This document shows positions 9,485 to 21,998 of a stretch of 47,988 bases of DNA, piece by piece; position 1 is the stretch's first letter, and each line of letters begins with the position of its first letter. The stretch is taken from NCBI GenBank assembly GCA_016223045.1, contig JACRPT010000030.1, forward strand, positions 1 to 47,988, written 5' to 3'. The stretch is from Candidatus Eiseniibacteriota bacterium. Lineage in GTDB: Bacteria > Eisenbacteria > RBG-16-71-46. The notes under the pieces are model-generated. The model saw only the letters and a program-made list of their open reading frames with translations, did not search any database and was not told the DNA's origin. The translations under genes were made by a program, and so were the position numbers.

Positions 9485-10609
9485 TCACGGCAGGAAGTAG
9501 AACGCGATCCCCAGGATCAGGTAGACGGCGAGCAGCAGCGCGCCTTCCAGCCAGTTGGCCTCGCCGTCCTGCGCCACCAGGTTCACCACGCCCACGGCGA
9601 TCGCCACCGCCAGCACCTCGAAGGGCGTGAACACCAGGTCCATCGGGCCGCGGGCGAAGGCGTAGGAGAGGAACACCAGCGCCGGCGCGACGAACAGCGC
9701 GATCTGGATGCTCGACCCGGTCGCGATGTTGAGCGCGAGGTCCATCTGGTTCTTCATCGCCACCAGCACCGCGGTCGAGTGCTCGGCGGCGTTGCCGATG
9801 ACGGCGACCACGATCACGCCGACGAACACCGGCGTGAGCCCGAGCGCGTGCGAGGCCTCGCCCACCGCCCCCACCAGCAGCTCGCTCATCCACGCCACCA
9901 GCGCGGTGGCGATGAGCAGCGTGAGGGCGGCGCGCCCCACGCCGCCCGCCCCGGCACCGTGCGCGCCCGCGGCGCCGGCGTACAGGTGGCGGTGCGTGCG
10001 CAGGCTGAAGAGCAGGCTCAGCAGGTAGGCGGCGAACAGCACCACCGCGATCTCCAGCGAGAGCCCGCGCTCGAGCGCGGCCAGGCGCGCGGGCGCGAGG
10101 GCGCCGCTCGTCGCTTCGCGGCCCGCGAACAGGTGGAAGAGCGCGGGCACCACCAGCGCGACCGCGGCGAGCGCGAGCAGCGTCGAACCCGCGGCGGCGG
10201 CCGCGCGGTCGAAGCTGAGGCGCTCGCGGCGCGCGCCGCCCGCCACGATGGCGAGCCCCAGCACCAGCAGGGCGTTGCCGATGATGGACCCGGTGAGGCT
10301 CGCCTTGACCACCTCGAAGAGCCCCTGCCGGAGCGCCACGATGGCGATGATGAACTCCGCGGCGTTGCCGAACGTGGCGTTGAGGAGCCCGCCCACGCCC
10401 GCACCGAAGCGGCTCGCGATGCGCTCGGTGGACTCGCCCATCAGCCCCGCGAGCGGGACGATCGCGAGGCCGGCGAACGCGAACACCGCCATCCCGCCCC
10501 AGTGCGAGGCTTCGGCGAGCACGGCCAGCGGGATGAACAGCAGCAGCAGCTTCGGCAGGTGCCGGAAGACGAGAAGGGTGCTGCCGGTCCGTGCGGGCGC
10601 AGCGCTCAT
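9485..10609 (-). CDS. Calcium/proton exchanger (CaCA/Cax family)
   Basis: Two-fold repeated TM architecture with [16 protein letters not shown] and [35 protein letters not shown] motifs. Confidence 0.9.
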   Translation of the reverse strand: MSAAPARTGSTLLVFRHLPKLLLLFIPLAVLAEASHWGGMAVFAFAGLAIVPLAGLMGESTERIASRFGAGVGGLLNATFGNAAEFIIAIVALRQGLFEVVKASLTGSIIGNALLVLGLAIVAGGARRERLSFDRAAAAAGSTLLALAAVALVVPALFHLFAGREATSGALAPARLAALERGLSLEIAVVLFAAYLLSLLFSLRTHRHLYAGAAGAHGAGAGGVGRAALTLLIATALVAWMSELLVGAVGEASHALGLTPVFVGVIVVAVIGNAAEHSTAVLVAMKNQMDLALNIATGSSIQIALFVAPALVFLSYAFARGPMDLVFTPFEVLAVAIAVGVVNLVAQDGEANWLEGALLLAVYLILGIAFYFLP

Positions 10610-10811
10610 GGCCGCGCACTGTGCCCGAGGCGGGCTTCCCGCTCAAGCGGGTCCGGGATGCGCCGGGCCCGTGGCCGCAGGACCGGCGTCCTGTCGCCCG
10701 GACGCGGGCCGGGCCGCGGTGTGCGAGACCGGCATGCGAGATGGGGCGGGCACGCGCGGGGCGGCGGCGCGGAGCGCGCGTGCGACGACCCTGGCAGCCC
10801 GCGCGACCCGG

Positions 10812-11414
10812 CTACCTGTGGAAGTGCGCCCCCAGCGTGAGCAGCACGAACTTCGGGTCGTCGCCCTTCGCCCACACCTCGCCCTCCCCGGTGACCGCCT
10901 GCTCGTAGAGTGCGCCGACCCGCGCCTGCCAGTCCCCGGCCACCTCCAGCGAGAGCCCGCCGCCGGCGAGGAAGGAGAACGCGGTCTGCGACCGCGTCTC
11001 GGCGGCGCCCAGCCCCTTCGGGCGCAGCGTCGCCGCGGTCATGCCGAAGCCCGCCTCGCCGTACGCGCCGAACCGTGCACGGCGAGGGGTGTGGAGCTCG
11101 AAGACGGCGTGGACCGGGATGGCGGTGAGGTCGGCCGGGACGCGCGCGGGACCGACCAGGGCCTCGGCGTCGTCGAAGATGCCGGCGATGGCGATGCCCG
11201 CGCGCGCGGCGGGGGCGAGGTCGTAGAGCACTTCGGCCTTCAAGCCGAAACCGGTGTCCATCGCGTCCGCCGCGCTGCGCCCGCCCGCGAGCGTGCCGAC
11301 CGGGAAGGCGGCGAGCCCGTCCAGGCTGACGTGGAACGCCTCGGTGCCGGCGCGGACGGGCGCGGCGGCCAGCGACAGGGCGACGATCGGCGCGAGCAAC
11401 TCGAGCTTCCGCAA
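10812..11414 (-). CDS. Secreted/outer-membrane beta-barrel-like protein
   Basis: Signal peptide MRKLELLAPIVALSLAAAPVRA; alternating hydrophobic strands ending in LLTLGAHFHR. Confidence 0.55.
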   Translation of the reverse strand: MRKLELLAPIVALSLAAAPVRAGTEAFHVSLDGLAAFPVGTLAGGRSAADAMDTGFGLKAEVLYDLAPAARAGIAIAGIFDDAEALVGPARVPADLTAIPVHAVFELHTPRRARFGAYGEAGFGMTAATLRPKGLGAAETRSQTAFSFLAGGGLSLEVAGDWQARVGALYEQAVTGEGEVWAKGDDPKFVLLTLGAHFHR

Positions 11415-11692
11415 TGCGTCCTCCTCGAAGCGGCCGGAGCGGCAGACGCGGAGAGTGTGCTCCCGCGGGCGCTCGTCCTCAAGGACATCCCCGTGGCGCG
11501 CACCCGCCCGCGGGGCCAGCGCGCCCGCTGTGCATCAGCCCGCGGTACCTGCACGCCTGCGGCGCGCCGGTGCGCCGCGCCCCCCGGGTGGCGCGGGGGG
11601 AACGGCCTGCGGGGCCGAAGACGCGACGGGCGGAGCCTCGCGGCCCCGCCCGCCCTCGTTTCCCTATCGCGAGCGATAAGGAACTTCGTCCG

Positions 11693-14893
<3,201 letters not shown>

Positions 14894-15109
14894 GGACCTC
14901 CCTGGTCCTCCTCGCGAGCAAGGAACCCTTCCGAGAAGCCGAACCCCACCGGCGCTGCGATGAAACGGCCCGCGCCCGCGCGGTTCGACCCGCCTGGACT
15001 CTGTGCGCCCGTCCGACCCGAGTCGGCAGAGCGATCGTGTCTTGTGCGTGATTGGAAGGTGCTTCCCACTCGCACGCGAGGAGTCGGTTCACTGCGAGCG
15101 GTGCGGTGC

Positions 15110-15140
15110 TTTATACCACCGCGCGCGCCCGCCAGTGCAA
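15110..15140 (-). promoter_or_regulatory. Possible sigma-70-type promoter upstream of nrdJ
   Basis: Minus strand TTGCAC (15140-15135), 19-bp spacer, TATAAA (15115-15110). The spacer is longer than optimal. Confidence 0.3.
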
Positions 15141-15675
15141 GACCGAAGTTGATGGCGAAGAATGCGGGTGACGTGGACCCACCCCGATCCCATGCAGCAA
15201 CGATGCTGACGGGATGACGCGCGCGCGAGGCGAGGCGCTCGCGCGCACGTGCGCTCGCTCGTGACCTGCATGTGAACGAAAGTTCGATGGGACGAACCGG
15301 GCGCGCCCTGCTCGCGCGCCGAGTCGTCGCGCCACCCGGGCACGAGCGCGCTCCGTTCGCGCGACGTGTTCCGCGCGGGAGACGGTCCGCGCGGGGCGGC
15401 GGCGATGGAGCTGCTGAATCGCGCGACGGGATGAAGGGGACCGGCTCCCCGGCGAGGATCATGACGACACCTTTCGCTGCGCGCCGGGGGGCGCGTGGCG
15501 CGCGCGGTGGGACCGAGAGGGCCGGGACCGCCCCGGCCTCACGGGCGGGATCATAAGGCCCAGCGCCCCACTGCTCAAGTGTGCAGTTGGGGCCCGTGCG
15601 CCGCGAAGAGGAGCACGGCCTGCGGAGAGAACCTTCTGGCGGAGAACGGGTTGGCGAGCCGGAACTGGCCCGCTC

Positions 15676-16668
15676 TCAGGGGCGGTTCGAGACGCTCGGG
15701 AAGCGATCGATGAAGTACGGGTGGTTGAGCCCGGCGACCGGGAGGAGCTTCTGCTCCACCAGGTCATAGAGACGGATGTCGCCGGCCCCCTCGTCCTCCG
15801 AGGTGTAGGCGAGGTAGCGGCCATCCGGCGAGAGCGCCGGGTTGATCTCGGAGAGCGACGAGTTCGCTGCCGGCGTGGGGAGCAGCGACTCCGTCTGCCG
15901 GTCGTAGACGTAGACGTCGAACAGGCCCCGGCCGCCCGGGCGGTTGGAGTGGAACGCCAGGTAGCGGCCGTCGGCGCTGATCGAGACACCGGTCTCGCTG
16001 TACGGCGTGTCGAGCCCGGGCAGCGGGACCATCGAGTCCCCGGCGACCGAGTAGAGGAATACGCCGGAACCGCCGTCGCGGTTGGAGGTGAAGGCGATGA
16101 GCCTGCCATCCGCCGAGAGCGCCGGGTCCCACTCGCCGGCGCCCGGCATGTGGAGCCCGGGCACGGGCACCACGGTGTCGGCCTGGGCCGCGATCAGCGC
16201 CACCGACACGTCGAACAGGTTGCCGCCGGTGATGTAGTGGAACGCCAGGTAGCTGCCGTCGCCCGAGAGGGCGGGGTTCTGCGCGCCGTAGTAGGGGGCA
16301 GAGCCCGGGGTGTTGAGCAGCCGGGTCTCGCCGGTGAGGACGTTGTAGGTGAACATGGTGGCGAGCGTGCCGGTCAGGACCCGCGTCGAGTTGAACGCCA
16401 GCCAGCGCCCGTCGGCCGACAGCCCCATCGGCCCCTCGTCGTAGAACGTGTCGAGCCCGGGCGGCATGGCGGCGGAATCTCCCGTAGCCGCGTCGTAGAG
16501 GTAGATGTCGTTGCCGCCGATGGTGCTGGGCGGGCGGTTGCTCATGAACGCGATCACGATCGGGGGCCCGGTGGGGCGCGGGGCGATCACGCCCTGGTCC
16601 TTCGAGCACCCGGCCAGCAGGGCGAGCGTCGCGAGAGCCGCGGCGAGGCGGGCGGGCGGGCGCGTCAC
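15676..16668 (-). CDS. TolB/WD40-like beta-propeller lipoprotein
   Basis: Lipobox LALLAGC; repeated LSADGRWLAF, LSGDGSYLAF, LSADGRLIAF, LSPDGRYLAY blades. Confidence 0.8.
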   Translation of the reverse strand: MTRPPARLAAALATLALLAGCSKDQGVIAPRPTGPPIVIAFMSNRPPSTIGGNDIYLYDAATGDSAAMPPGLDTFYDEGPMGLSADGRWLAFNSTRVLTGTLATMFTYNVLTGETRLLNTPGSAPYYGAQNPALSGDGSYLAFHYITGGNLFDVSVALIAAQADTVVPVPGLHMPGAGEWDPALSADGRLIAFTSNRDGGSGVFLYSVAGDSMVPLPGLDTPYSETGVSISADGRYLAFHSNRPGGRGLFDVYVYDRQTESLLPTPAANSSLSEINPALSPDGRYLAYTSEDEGAGDIRLYDLVEQKLLPVAGLNHPYFIDRFPSVSNRP

Positions 16669-17657
16669 GGGTAGCGCAGCGAGGGGTGGAGGTCGCTTCC
16701 GGCGCTGGCGAGCGGGGCCGGGTTGGCCAGCAGGCTGCCGCTGCGCGAGTAGTAGAGCACGTCCCAGCCGGTGCCGCCGCGCGCGGTCTGGAAGGCGATG
16801 ACGTTCCCGTTCGGGCTGATGGACGGGCGGCGTTCATCGAAGGCGGAGTTGAGGTTGGGCAGCGCCACCAGGGTCCTGGTGGTGAGGTCGTAGAGGTAGA
16901 GGTCGTAGCCGCCATCCCCGCCCGCCCGGTTCGAGGCGAAGCACATCCAGTGGGCGTCGGGGGTGAGCGTGGGCTCGAGGTCGTCCGCCGGCGAGTTCAG
17001 GCCGGGGAGGCTGATCAGCGAGTCGCCCGAGCGGTCGTAGACGAAGATGTCCGGACCGCCATCCCGGTCCGAGACGAAGGCGATTGCCCCGCCGGTGCGG
17101 TCCGGCGCCGGCGACCAGTCGCTGGCGGTCGCGGTGGTGTCGAGCCCCGGGAGCGGCACGAAGCTGTAGTTCAGGTTCAGCCCGTTGATGAGCCGGATCT
17201 GGTGCCGGCCCAGGGTGTCGCGCACGAACGCCAGCCGCAGCCCGTCACCCGTGAACACCGGCTGGGTCTCGTCGCCGGAGGTGTTGACCCCCGGGATGGG
17301 GCTGACCGCGCAGCGGCTGCGGTCGTAGAGCCAGATATCGGCGCCCGAAGTGCCGCGCACGCTCACGAAGGCGATGAACAGGCCGTCGCTCGACAGCGCC
17401 GGGGTGGAGTCGGCGACGGCCGGGCCGTTCAGGTTCCGGAGCAGCCGGAAGCCGCTGCCGTCCATGTCGTAGAGGTAGATGTCGCACTGCCCGGCCGCCT
17501 GGTTGCGGTCGCTGGCGAAGGCGATCAGGTGGAGACCGCCGGTGTCGCAGGCCGATATGCCCGTGGTGCTGTTGGTCTTGCCACAGCCGATCCCGATGGC
17601 CGCGGCGAGCACGGCGACCAGCAGGGCGGCCCGGGACCGCGAACAGCGTGCGCCCAT
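16665..17657 (-). CDS. TolB/WD40-like beta-propeller lipoprotein, tandem paralog
   Basis: Lipobox AIGIGC; repeated LSSDGLFIAF, ISPNGNVIAF blades; 4-nt ATGA overlap with the next gene; same length (330 aa). Confidence 0.8.
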   Translation of the reverse strand: MGARCSRSRAALLVAVLAAAIGIGCGKTNSTTGISACDTGGLHLIAFASDRNQAAGQCDIYLYDMDGSGFRLLRNLNGPAVADSTPALSSDGLFIAFVSVRGTSGADIWLYDRSRCAVSPIPGVNTSGDETQPVFTGDGLRLAFVRDTLGRHQIRLINGLNLNYSFVPLPGLDTTATASDWSPAPDRTGGAIAFVSDRDGGPDIFVYDRSGDSLISLPGLNSPADDLEPTLTPDAHWMCFASNRAGGDGGYDLYLYDLTTRTLVALPNLNSAFDERRPSISPNGNVIAFQTARGGTGWDVLYYSRSGSLLANPAPLASAGSDLHPSLRYP

Positions 17658-17997
17658 GCGCGCGCCTCCTCTTCTTGTCAGGGTTGCGTCTCCTCAGGCG
17701 ATCACCGCGTGGCGACTCTAGCAGACCGCCGCGGCGGCGGGCCATCCCGGTACCTTCCTCCTACCCGTCCGGCCCCGATGGGGGTCCGGACTTGCGCTCC
17801 CGCCCGCCGCCGGGTCGGCGCCCCGGGCCTGGGACGGACGCGTGCGGGGGTCTTCCGCAGGCGCTTTCCGGGTTGCCTCGACGGGCGCGCGGTGCCATCT
17901 TACCCCCGGTCCGGCCACGCGAGTCGCGCGTGTGCCGAGCCGCCGCTCGATCTTGAGCGATGCTGGACCGCTTTCCACGGATGGAAAGGTGGCGAAG

Positions 17998-18342
17998 ATG
18001 AGTCACGTGATGATGTGTCATTGCCACGCGGCCGAGGCGCAGGCCCTCGTCGGCGAAGACGAGGTCGTGAGCTGCGACGACAGCGAGGCCATGCTCGGAG
18101 AGGTCGCGCTCCATCACCCGGACGTGGTGGTGTACGAGCTCCGGCCCGAGAGCAAGTCGGACCTCGCCATGCTCCGGCTGCTGCGGCGGATCGCGCCGCG
18201 CATGCCGCTCGTGGTGGTGGGCGACGAGGAGTCACTGCGGTGGGAGACCCCCGCGGACCTCGCGCCCCTCTACCGCGCCCCGCTCCCGGTGGTGGAGGAC
18301 GCGCTGCGCGGCGCCGTGCATTCGGCGCTCGAGCACCACTGA
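17998..18342 (+). CDS. Receiver-like (pseudo-receiver) protein
   Basis: HHPDVVVYELRPESKSDLAMLRLLRRIAPRMPLVVVGDEE resembles CheY beta3-alpha3-beta4 with E at the usual phospho-Asp position. Confidence 0.55.
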   Translation: MSHVMMCHCHAAEAQALVGEDEVVSCDDSEAMLGEVALHHPDVVVYELRPESKSDLAMLRLLRRIAPRMPLVVVGDEESLRWETPADLAPLYRAPLPVVEDALRGAVHSALEHH

Positions 18343-18826
18343 AGTGCGGTTCTCCCCGACGCGGACACCTGCGGTGGGTTCCCGCACCCCGCGGTGCCCG
18401 GAACGCGGAGCGTTTGCGCGTGCCCCGGCCGCTGCCCGCGCCACCACTCACGCGCACCGCGGCGCCCCAGGCGCCGGGCGTCTGCGCGTGCCCCGGGACG
18501 CCGTGTCGCCCGGGACCGGGCGTGCGGGCCCGCCTGCTGCGCTGCGCCGCGTCGCCGCGCCGTTCAGGGAATGTCCCGGCTGTCAGGGAACGTGTCAGCG
18601 CTGGCGGGCGGGTGCTTGCCACGGCGCGGGCAGCGGAACCTCCGCCGGTCGCGCCGGCCGGACTCAGCCGGTTGTGAGAGCGGCGGTTGCGAGCCCGGCG
18701 TCGCGCGCCCCGCCGCGTGGCATGCCCATTGCGGGCGTCAGGCAGCCCCGATTCGAAACCGCGGGACGCAGGCTCGGAGCGCCCGATCGACGGACCGACC
18801 GACCGAGCATGATGAAAGGAGAGCAC

Positions 18827-20101
18827 ATGAGAGTCTCTCGGTGGATCGTGACCGGCAGCCTCGCTCTTTCTGCGGCCGCCATGCTGCTGGCGCTCGCGCG
18901 CCCCGCCACGGCGATCCCGGCGTGGGGACGCAAGTACGAGGTGGACTGCACGAGCTGCCACGTGGCCGGGTTCAAGCTCAACCGCTTCGGCCAGAACTTC
19001 CTGCGCTCCGGCCACCAGACCGCGGGCTGGGAACAGAAGCAGGACATCGGCGGCCACCTGAGCGTGGCCCAGAAGAGCCGCTTCAACTGGGGCAAGACCG
19101 TGGTGGACGGGGACGTGAAGGCCGGCTCCAAGGTCAACAGCTTCGAGCAGCACGCCCTCTCGGTCTACATGGGCGGCCCGCTGGAGAAGGAATGGTCCTA
19201 CTTCGCCGAGCTGTACTGGCAGGAGAACTCGGGCAACACCAGCGGCGCCTCCGACCTGAACGACTACGGGCGCAGCAAGCTGGCCGACGCCTACCTCCAG
19301 TACATCCACCACGAGGGTGACGACCAGTACACCTCCGTGCGCTTCGGCCAGTTCTCGCCCTTCCTGCTGCACCTGCACGGGGTGGGGGCGCGGCTCTCGC
19401 AGGACCGCCCCTACGTCATCAACAGCGGCACCGTGGGCGACAACCCCTACAAGGCCTTCGTCCGCCAGTACGGGCTCGAGGTCGCGCAGTCGGTCAGGAG
19501 CTTCACCGCCACCGCGGCGGTCATGAACGGGACCGGAGCCAAGCTCTTCAACCGCGTGGACAACGACCTCAAGAAGGACGCCTACGGCACGCTCGACTAT
19601 GCCTTCGACGAGTTCGGCTCGATGCTCGGCGTCTACGGCTACTCCGGCCACTACCCGCTGCGCGCCGACAACGCGGTCAAGTACGCCACCTACGACGATT
19701 TCAACCAGCTCGGCGTGCTCGGCAACTTCACCCGCAAGCAGGGCGCGCTGGTCGGGGCGTTCTTCAGCGGCACCAACAAGTTCTCGCTGACCAACGAGGT
19801 GGCGGCGCCGGCCGACACCGCGGACACGGCGGTCGAGCAGAAGTCCATGGGCTACTACGCCGAGGCGCAGCTCTACATGCTCCACCCGCGCGTGCAGCCC
19901 TACCTGCGCTGGGACTTCTGGGATCCGAACACCGACGTGGACAACAACGAGGTGTCGGGCCCGCTCTTCGGCATCTCCTGGCGCGCGCTCGATGCCGGCC
20001 GGCTGGTGGCGCACTACCAGGTGCTGAAGACGAAGAAGGGCTCGACCACGCTGGACGAGACCAAGCACTCGGTGGTGTTCGAGGCCAACTTCATGTTCTA
20101 G
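18827..20101 (+). CDS. Fused monoheme cytochrome-porin (Cyc2-like outer-membrane protein)
   Basis: ATG preceded by aaaggagag; signal peptide then IPAWGRKYEVDCTSCHVAGFKLNRFGQNFLRSGHQ (single N-terminal CXXCH), followed by about 370 aa of beta-barrel-like sequence ending SVVFEANFMF (terminal Phe). Confidence 0.75.
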   Translation: MRVSRWIVTGSLALSAAAMLLALARPATAIPAWGRKYEVDCTSCHVAGFKLNRFGQNFLRSGHQTAGWEQKQDIGGHLSVAQKSRFNWGKTVVDGDVKAGSKVNSFEQHALSVYMGGPLEKEWSYFAELYWQENSGNTSGASDLNDYGRSKLADAYLQYIHHEGDDQYTSVRFGQFSPFLLHLHGVGARLSQDRPYVINSGTVGDNPYKAFVRQYGLEVAQSVRSFTATAAVMNGTGAKLFNRVDNDLKKDAYGTLDYAFDEFGSMLGVYGYSGHYPLRADNAVKYATYDDFNQLGVLGNFTRKQGALVGAFFSGTNKFSLTNEVAAPADTADTAVEQKSMGYYAEAQLYMLHPRVQPYLRWDFWDPNTDVDNNEVSGPLFGISWRALDAGRLVAHYQVLKTKKGSTTLDETKHSVVFEANFMF

Positions 20102-20110
20102 CGGTCGCGG

Positions 20111-20144
20111 CGGCGGGCGGCGGGCAAGCTCCCGCCGCCCGCCG
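20111..20144 (+). terminator. Candidate terminator/attenuator hairpin after the cytochrome-porin gene
   Basis: Perfect 14-bp stem cggcgggcggcggg / cccgccgcccgccg with 6-nt loop, 9 nt after the TAG stop; no clear U-tract. Confidence 0.5.
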
Positions 20145-20434
20145 ACCAGTGCCGGGCCCCCTGGTGTCGCGCGCGGCACGGGCGCGCGGTCCTGGTCCCA
20201 TAGGACACTCGCCATTCCGTTCGGAAGTGGTAGTCTGCGCGAGTCGGACCGACGGTGCCTTGCCCGTCGGCCCGACCCGTTGCTGCCGGGCGACCCGCTG
20301 CTCCCTCGCTTCGAGTCACCGCCCGGCGCGACCGCCGGGCAGCGCGCGCACCGCGCGGGCCGGCGGTCCTTGTCCAGCGTGACTGTGGGACTCGCGCCCG
20401 AGCCGCGGCGCGGATCCCCTCCGGGATCCCGACC

Positions 20435-20863
20435 ATGAAACGAAGAGACCTGCTGGGCTGGGCGATCAAGGCGATGGGGGCGACCCTCGGCGGATTCGTC
20501 CTCTATCCGCTCGCGCGCTACCTGGTGCCGCCCAGTATCCCCGAGGCGGTCACCCGGCGCGTGGTGGCCGCGAAGAAGGGCGACGTGCCGCCCGGCGGCT
20601 TCAAGACCTTCCCGTTCGGCGCCCAGCCCGGGATCCTCGTCCACACCGCCGACGACCGCTGGCTCGCGCTCTCCGCCGTGTGCACCCACCTCGGCTGCAC
20701 CGTGCAGTACAAGAACAGCGATCGCATGATCTGGTGCGCCTGCCACAACGGCTTCTACGACCTCGACGGCCGCAACGTCTCGGGGCCGCCGCCGCGGCCG
20801 CTCGAGCGCTACGTGGTCCATGTCGAGGGCGAGGACGTCATCGTCGAGAAGGCCAAGGCATGA
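20435..20863 (+). CDS. Rieske [2Fe-2S] protein (module A)
   Basis: CTHLGC ... CACHNGFYD ligand boxes; N-terminal KRRDLLGW Tat-like anchor. Confidence 0.9.
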   Translation: MKRRDLLGWAIKAMGATLGGFVLYPLARYLVPPSIPEAVTRRVVAAKKGDVPPGGFKTFPFGAQPGILVHTADDRWLALSAVCTHLGCTVQYKNSDRMIWCACHNGFYDLDGRNVSGPPPRPLERYVVHVEGEDVIVEKAKA

Positions 20864-20924
20864 GCCTCGCGATCTCCGGTCGGCGCGCGCCGGACCCCGG
20901 GCCGGCGGCGTGGAGCGCGCCGTG

Positions 20925-21998
20925 GTGAGCCGGCTGCGCGAATGGCTGCGGGACCGGCTCGGCCTCGAGGCGCTGGAGCACGTCGCCGACAAGAAGGACG
21001 TTCCGGTCCACCGCCACAGCTTCTGGTACTACTGGGGCGGGATGACCCTGTTCCTGTTCGGGATCCAGGTCGCCACCGGCATCCTGCTGCTCCTCTACTA
21101 CCGCGCCAGCGCCGACGAAGCCTACGAGAGCGTGCGCTTCATCATGACGCAGGTCTCGTTCGGCTGGCTCATCCGCTCCATCCACTCGTGGAGCGCGAAC
21201 CTGATGATCGGCGCGGTCATGGTGCACATGTTCAGCGCCTTCATGCTCAAGGCCTACCGCGCGCCGCGCGAGGCCACGTGGCTGTCGGGCATGGTGCTGC
21301 TCGGGCTGTCGCTGGCGTTCGGTTTCAGCGGCTACCTGCTGCCCTGGAACCAGCTCGCGTTCTTCGCCACCAAGGTGGGCACCGACATCACCGGCGCGGT
21401 GCCCGTGATCGGTCCGTTCATGCTGCGCTTCCTGCGCGGCGGCGAGCACATCACCGGCGGCACGCTCACGCGCTTCTTCGGCTTCCACGTGGCCATCCTC
21501 CCCGCGGTCGTCACCGTGATCCTGGGTGTGCACCTCTACCTGGTGACGCACCACGGCATGAGCGTGCCGCCCTCGGTGGAGGGCCGGACGCCGCCCCCGC
21601 CGCGCATGAAGTTCGTGCCGAACTTCCTGCTGCGCGACATGGTGGGGTGGCTCGCCGCCCTCGCGCTGCTGGCGCTGCTGGCGGCGCTCTTCCCCTGGGA
21701 GCTGGGCCTGAAGGCGGACCCCTACGCCTCGGCGCCCGCCGGCATCAAGCCCGAGTGGTACTTCGGCTGGATGTTCCAGACCCTGCGCATGCTGCCCTCG
21801 CACATCCTCGGCATCGAAGGCGAGCTGGTGGGCATCCTCGGCATCGGCCTGGGCGGCGTGGTGTGGCTGCTGGTGCCGTTCCTCGACGACCCGCGCGGCC
21901 AGGGCCCGCGCGCCCGCTTCTGGCGGGTGCTCGGCGCGGTCGCGATCGTCTACGTCGTGGTCTTCACCCTGCTGGTCTACCGCGGAGCGACGCCGTGA
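20925..21998 (+). CDS. Cytochrome b of a Rieske/cytb complex (module A)
   Basis: [15 protein letters not shown] and [16 protein letters not shown] bis-His helix pairs, PEWYFGW Qo motif; GTG start. Confidence 0.9.
   Translation: MSRLREWLRDRLGLEALEHVADKKDVPVHRHSFWYYWGGMTLFLFGIQVATGILLLLYYRASADEAYESVRFIMTQVSFGWLIRSIHSWSANLMIGAVMVHMFSAFMLKAYRAPREATWLSGMVLLGLSLAFGFSGYLLPWNQLAFFATKVGTDITGAVPVIGPFMLRFLRGGEHITGGTLTRFFGFHVAILPAVVTVILGVHLYLVTHHGMSVPPSVEGRTPPPPRMKFVPNFLLRDMVGWLAALALLALLAALFPWELGLKADPYASAPAGIKPEWYFGWMFQTLRMLPSHILGIEGELVGILGIGLGGVVWLLVPFLDDPRGQGPRARFWRVLGAVAIVYVVVFTLLVYRGATP

Noticed and set aside
14894-15460. Cobalamin riboswitch or NrdR boxes upstream of nrdJ
   Set aside because: No B12-box-like or clear NrdR-box sequence found by eye; only a weak promoter-like pair reported.
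18731-18800. Possible c-di-GMP-I (GEMM) riboswitch before the cytochrome-porin (aaaccgcgggacgcaggctcgg)
   Set aside because: Only superficially like GEMM; the conserved GCAAAGCC core is altered, the tetraloop/receptor pairing is not clear, and the second half does not match. An Infernal search with the GEMM-I model would decide.
18827-20101. MtrB/PioB-type decaheme-porin conduit
   Set aside because: No separate MtrA/MtrC partners; the single N-terminal CXXCH within the barrel protein fits a fused monoheme cytochrome-porin better.
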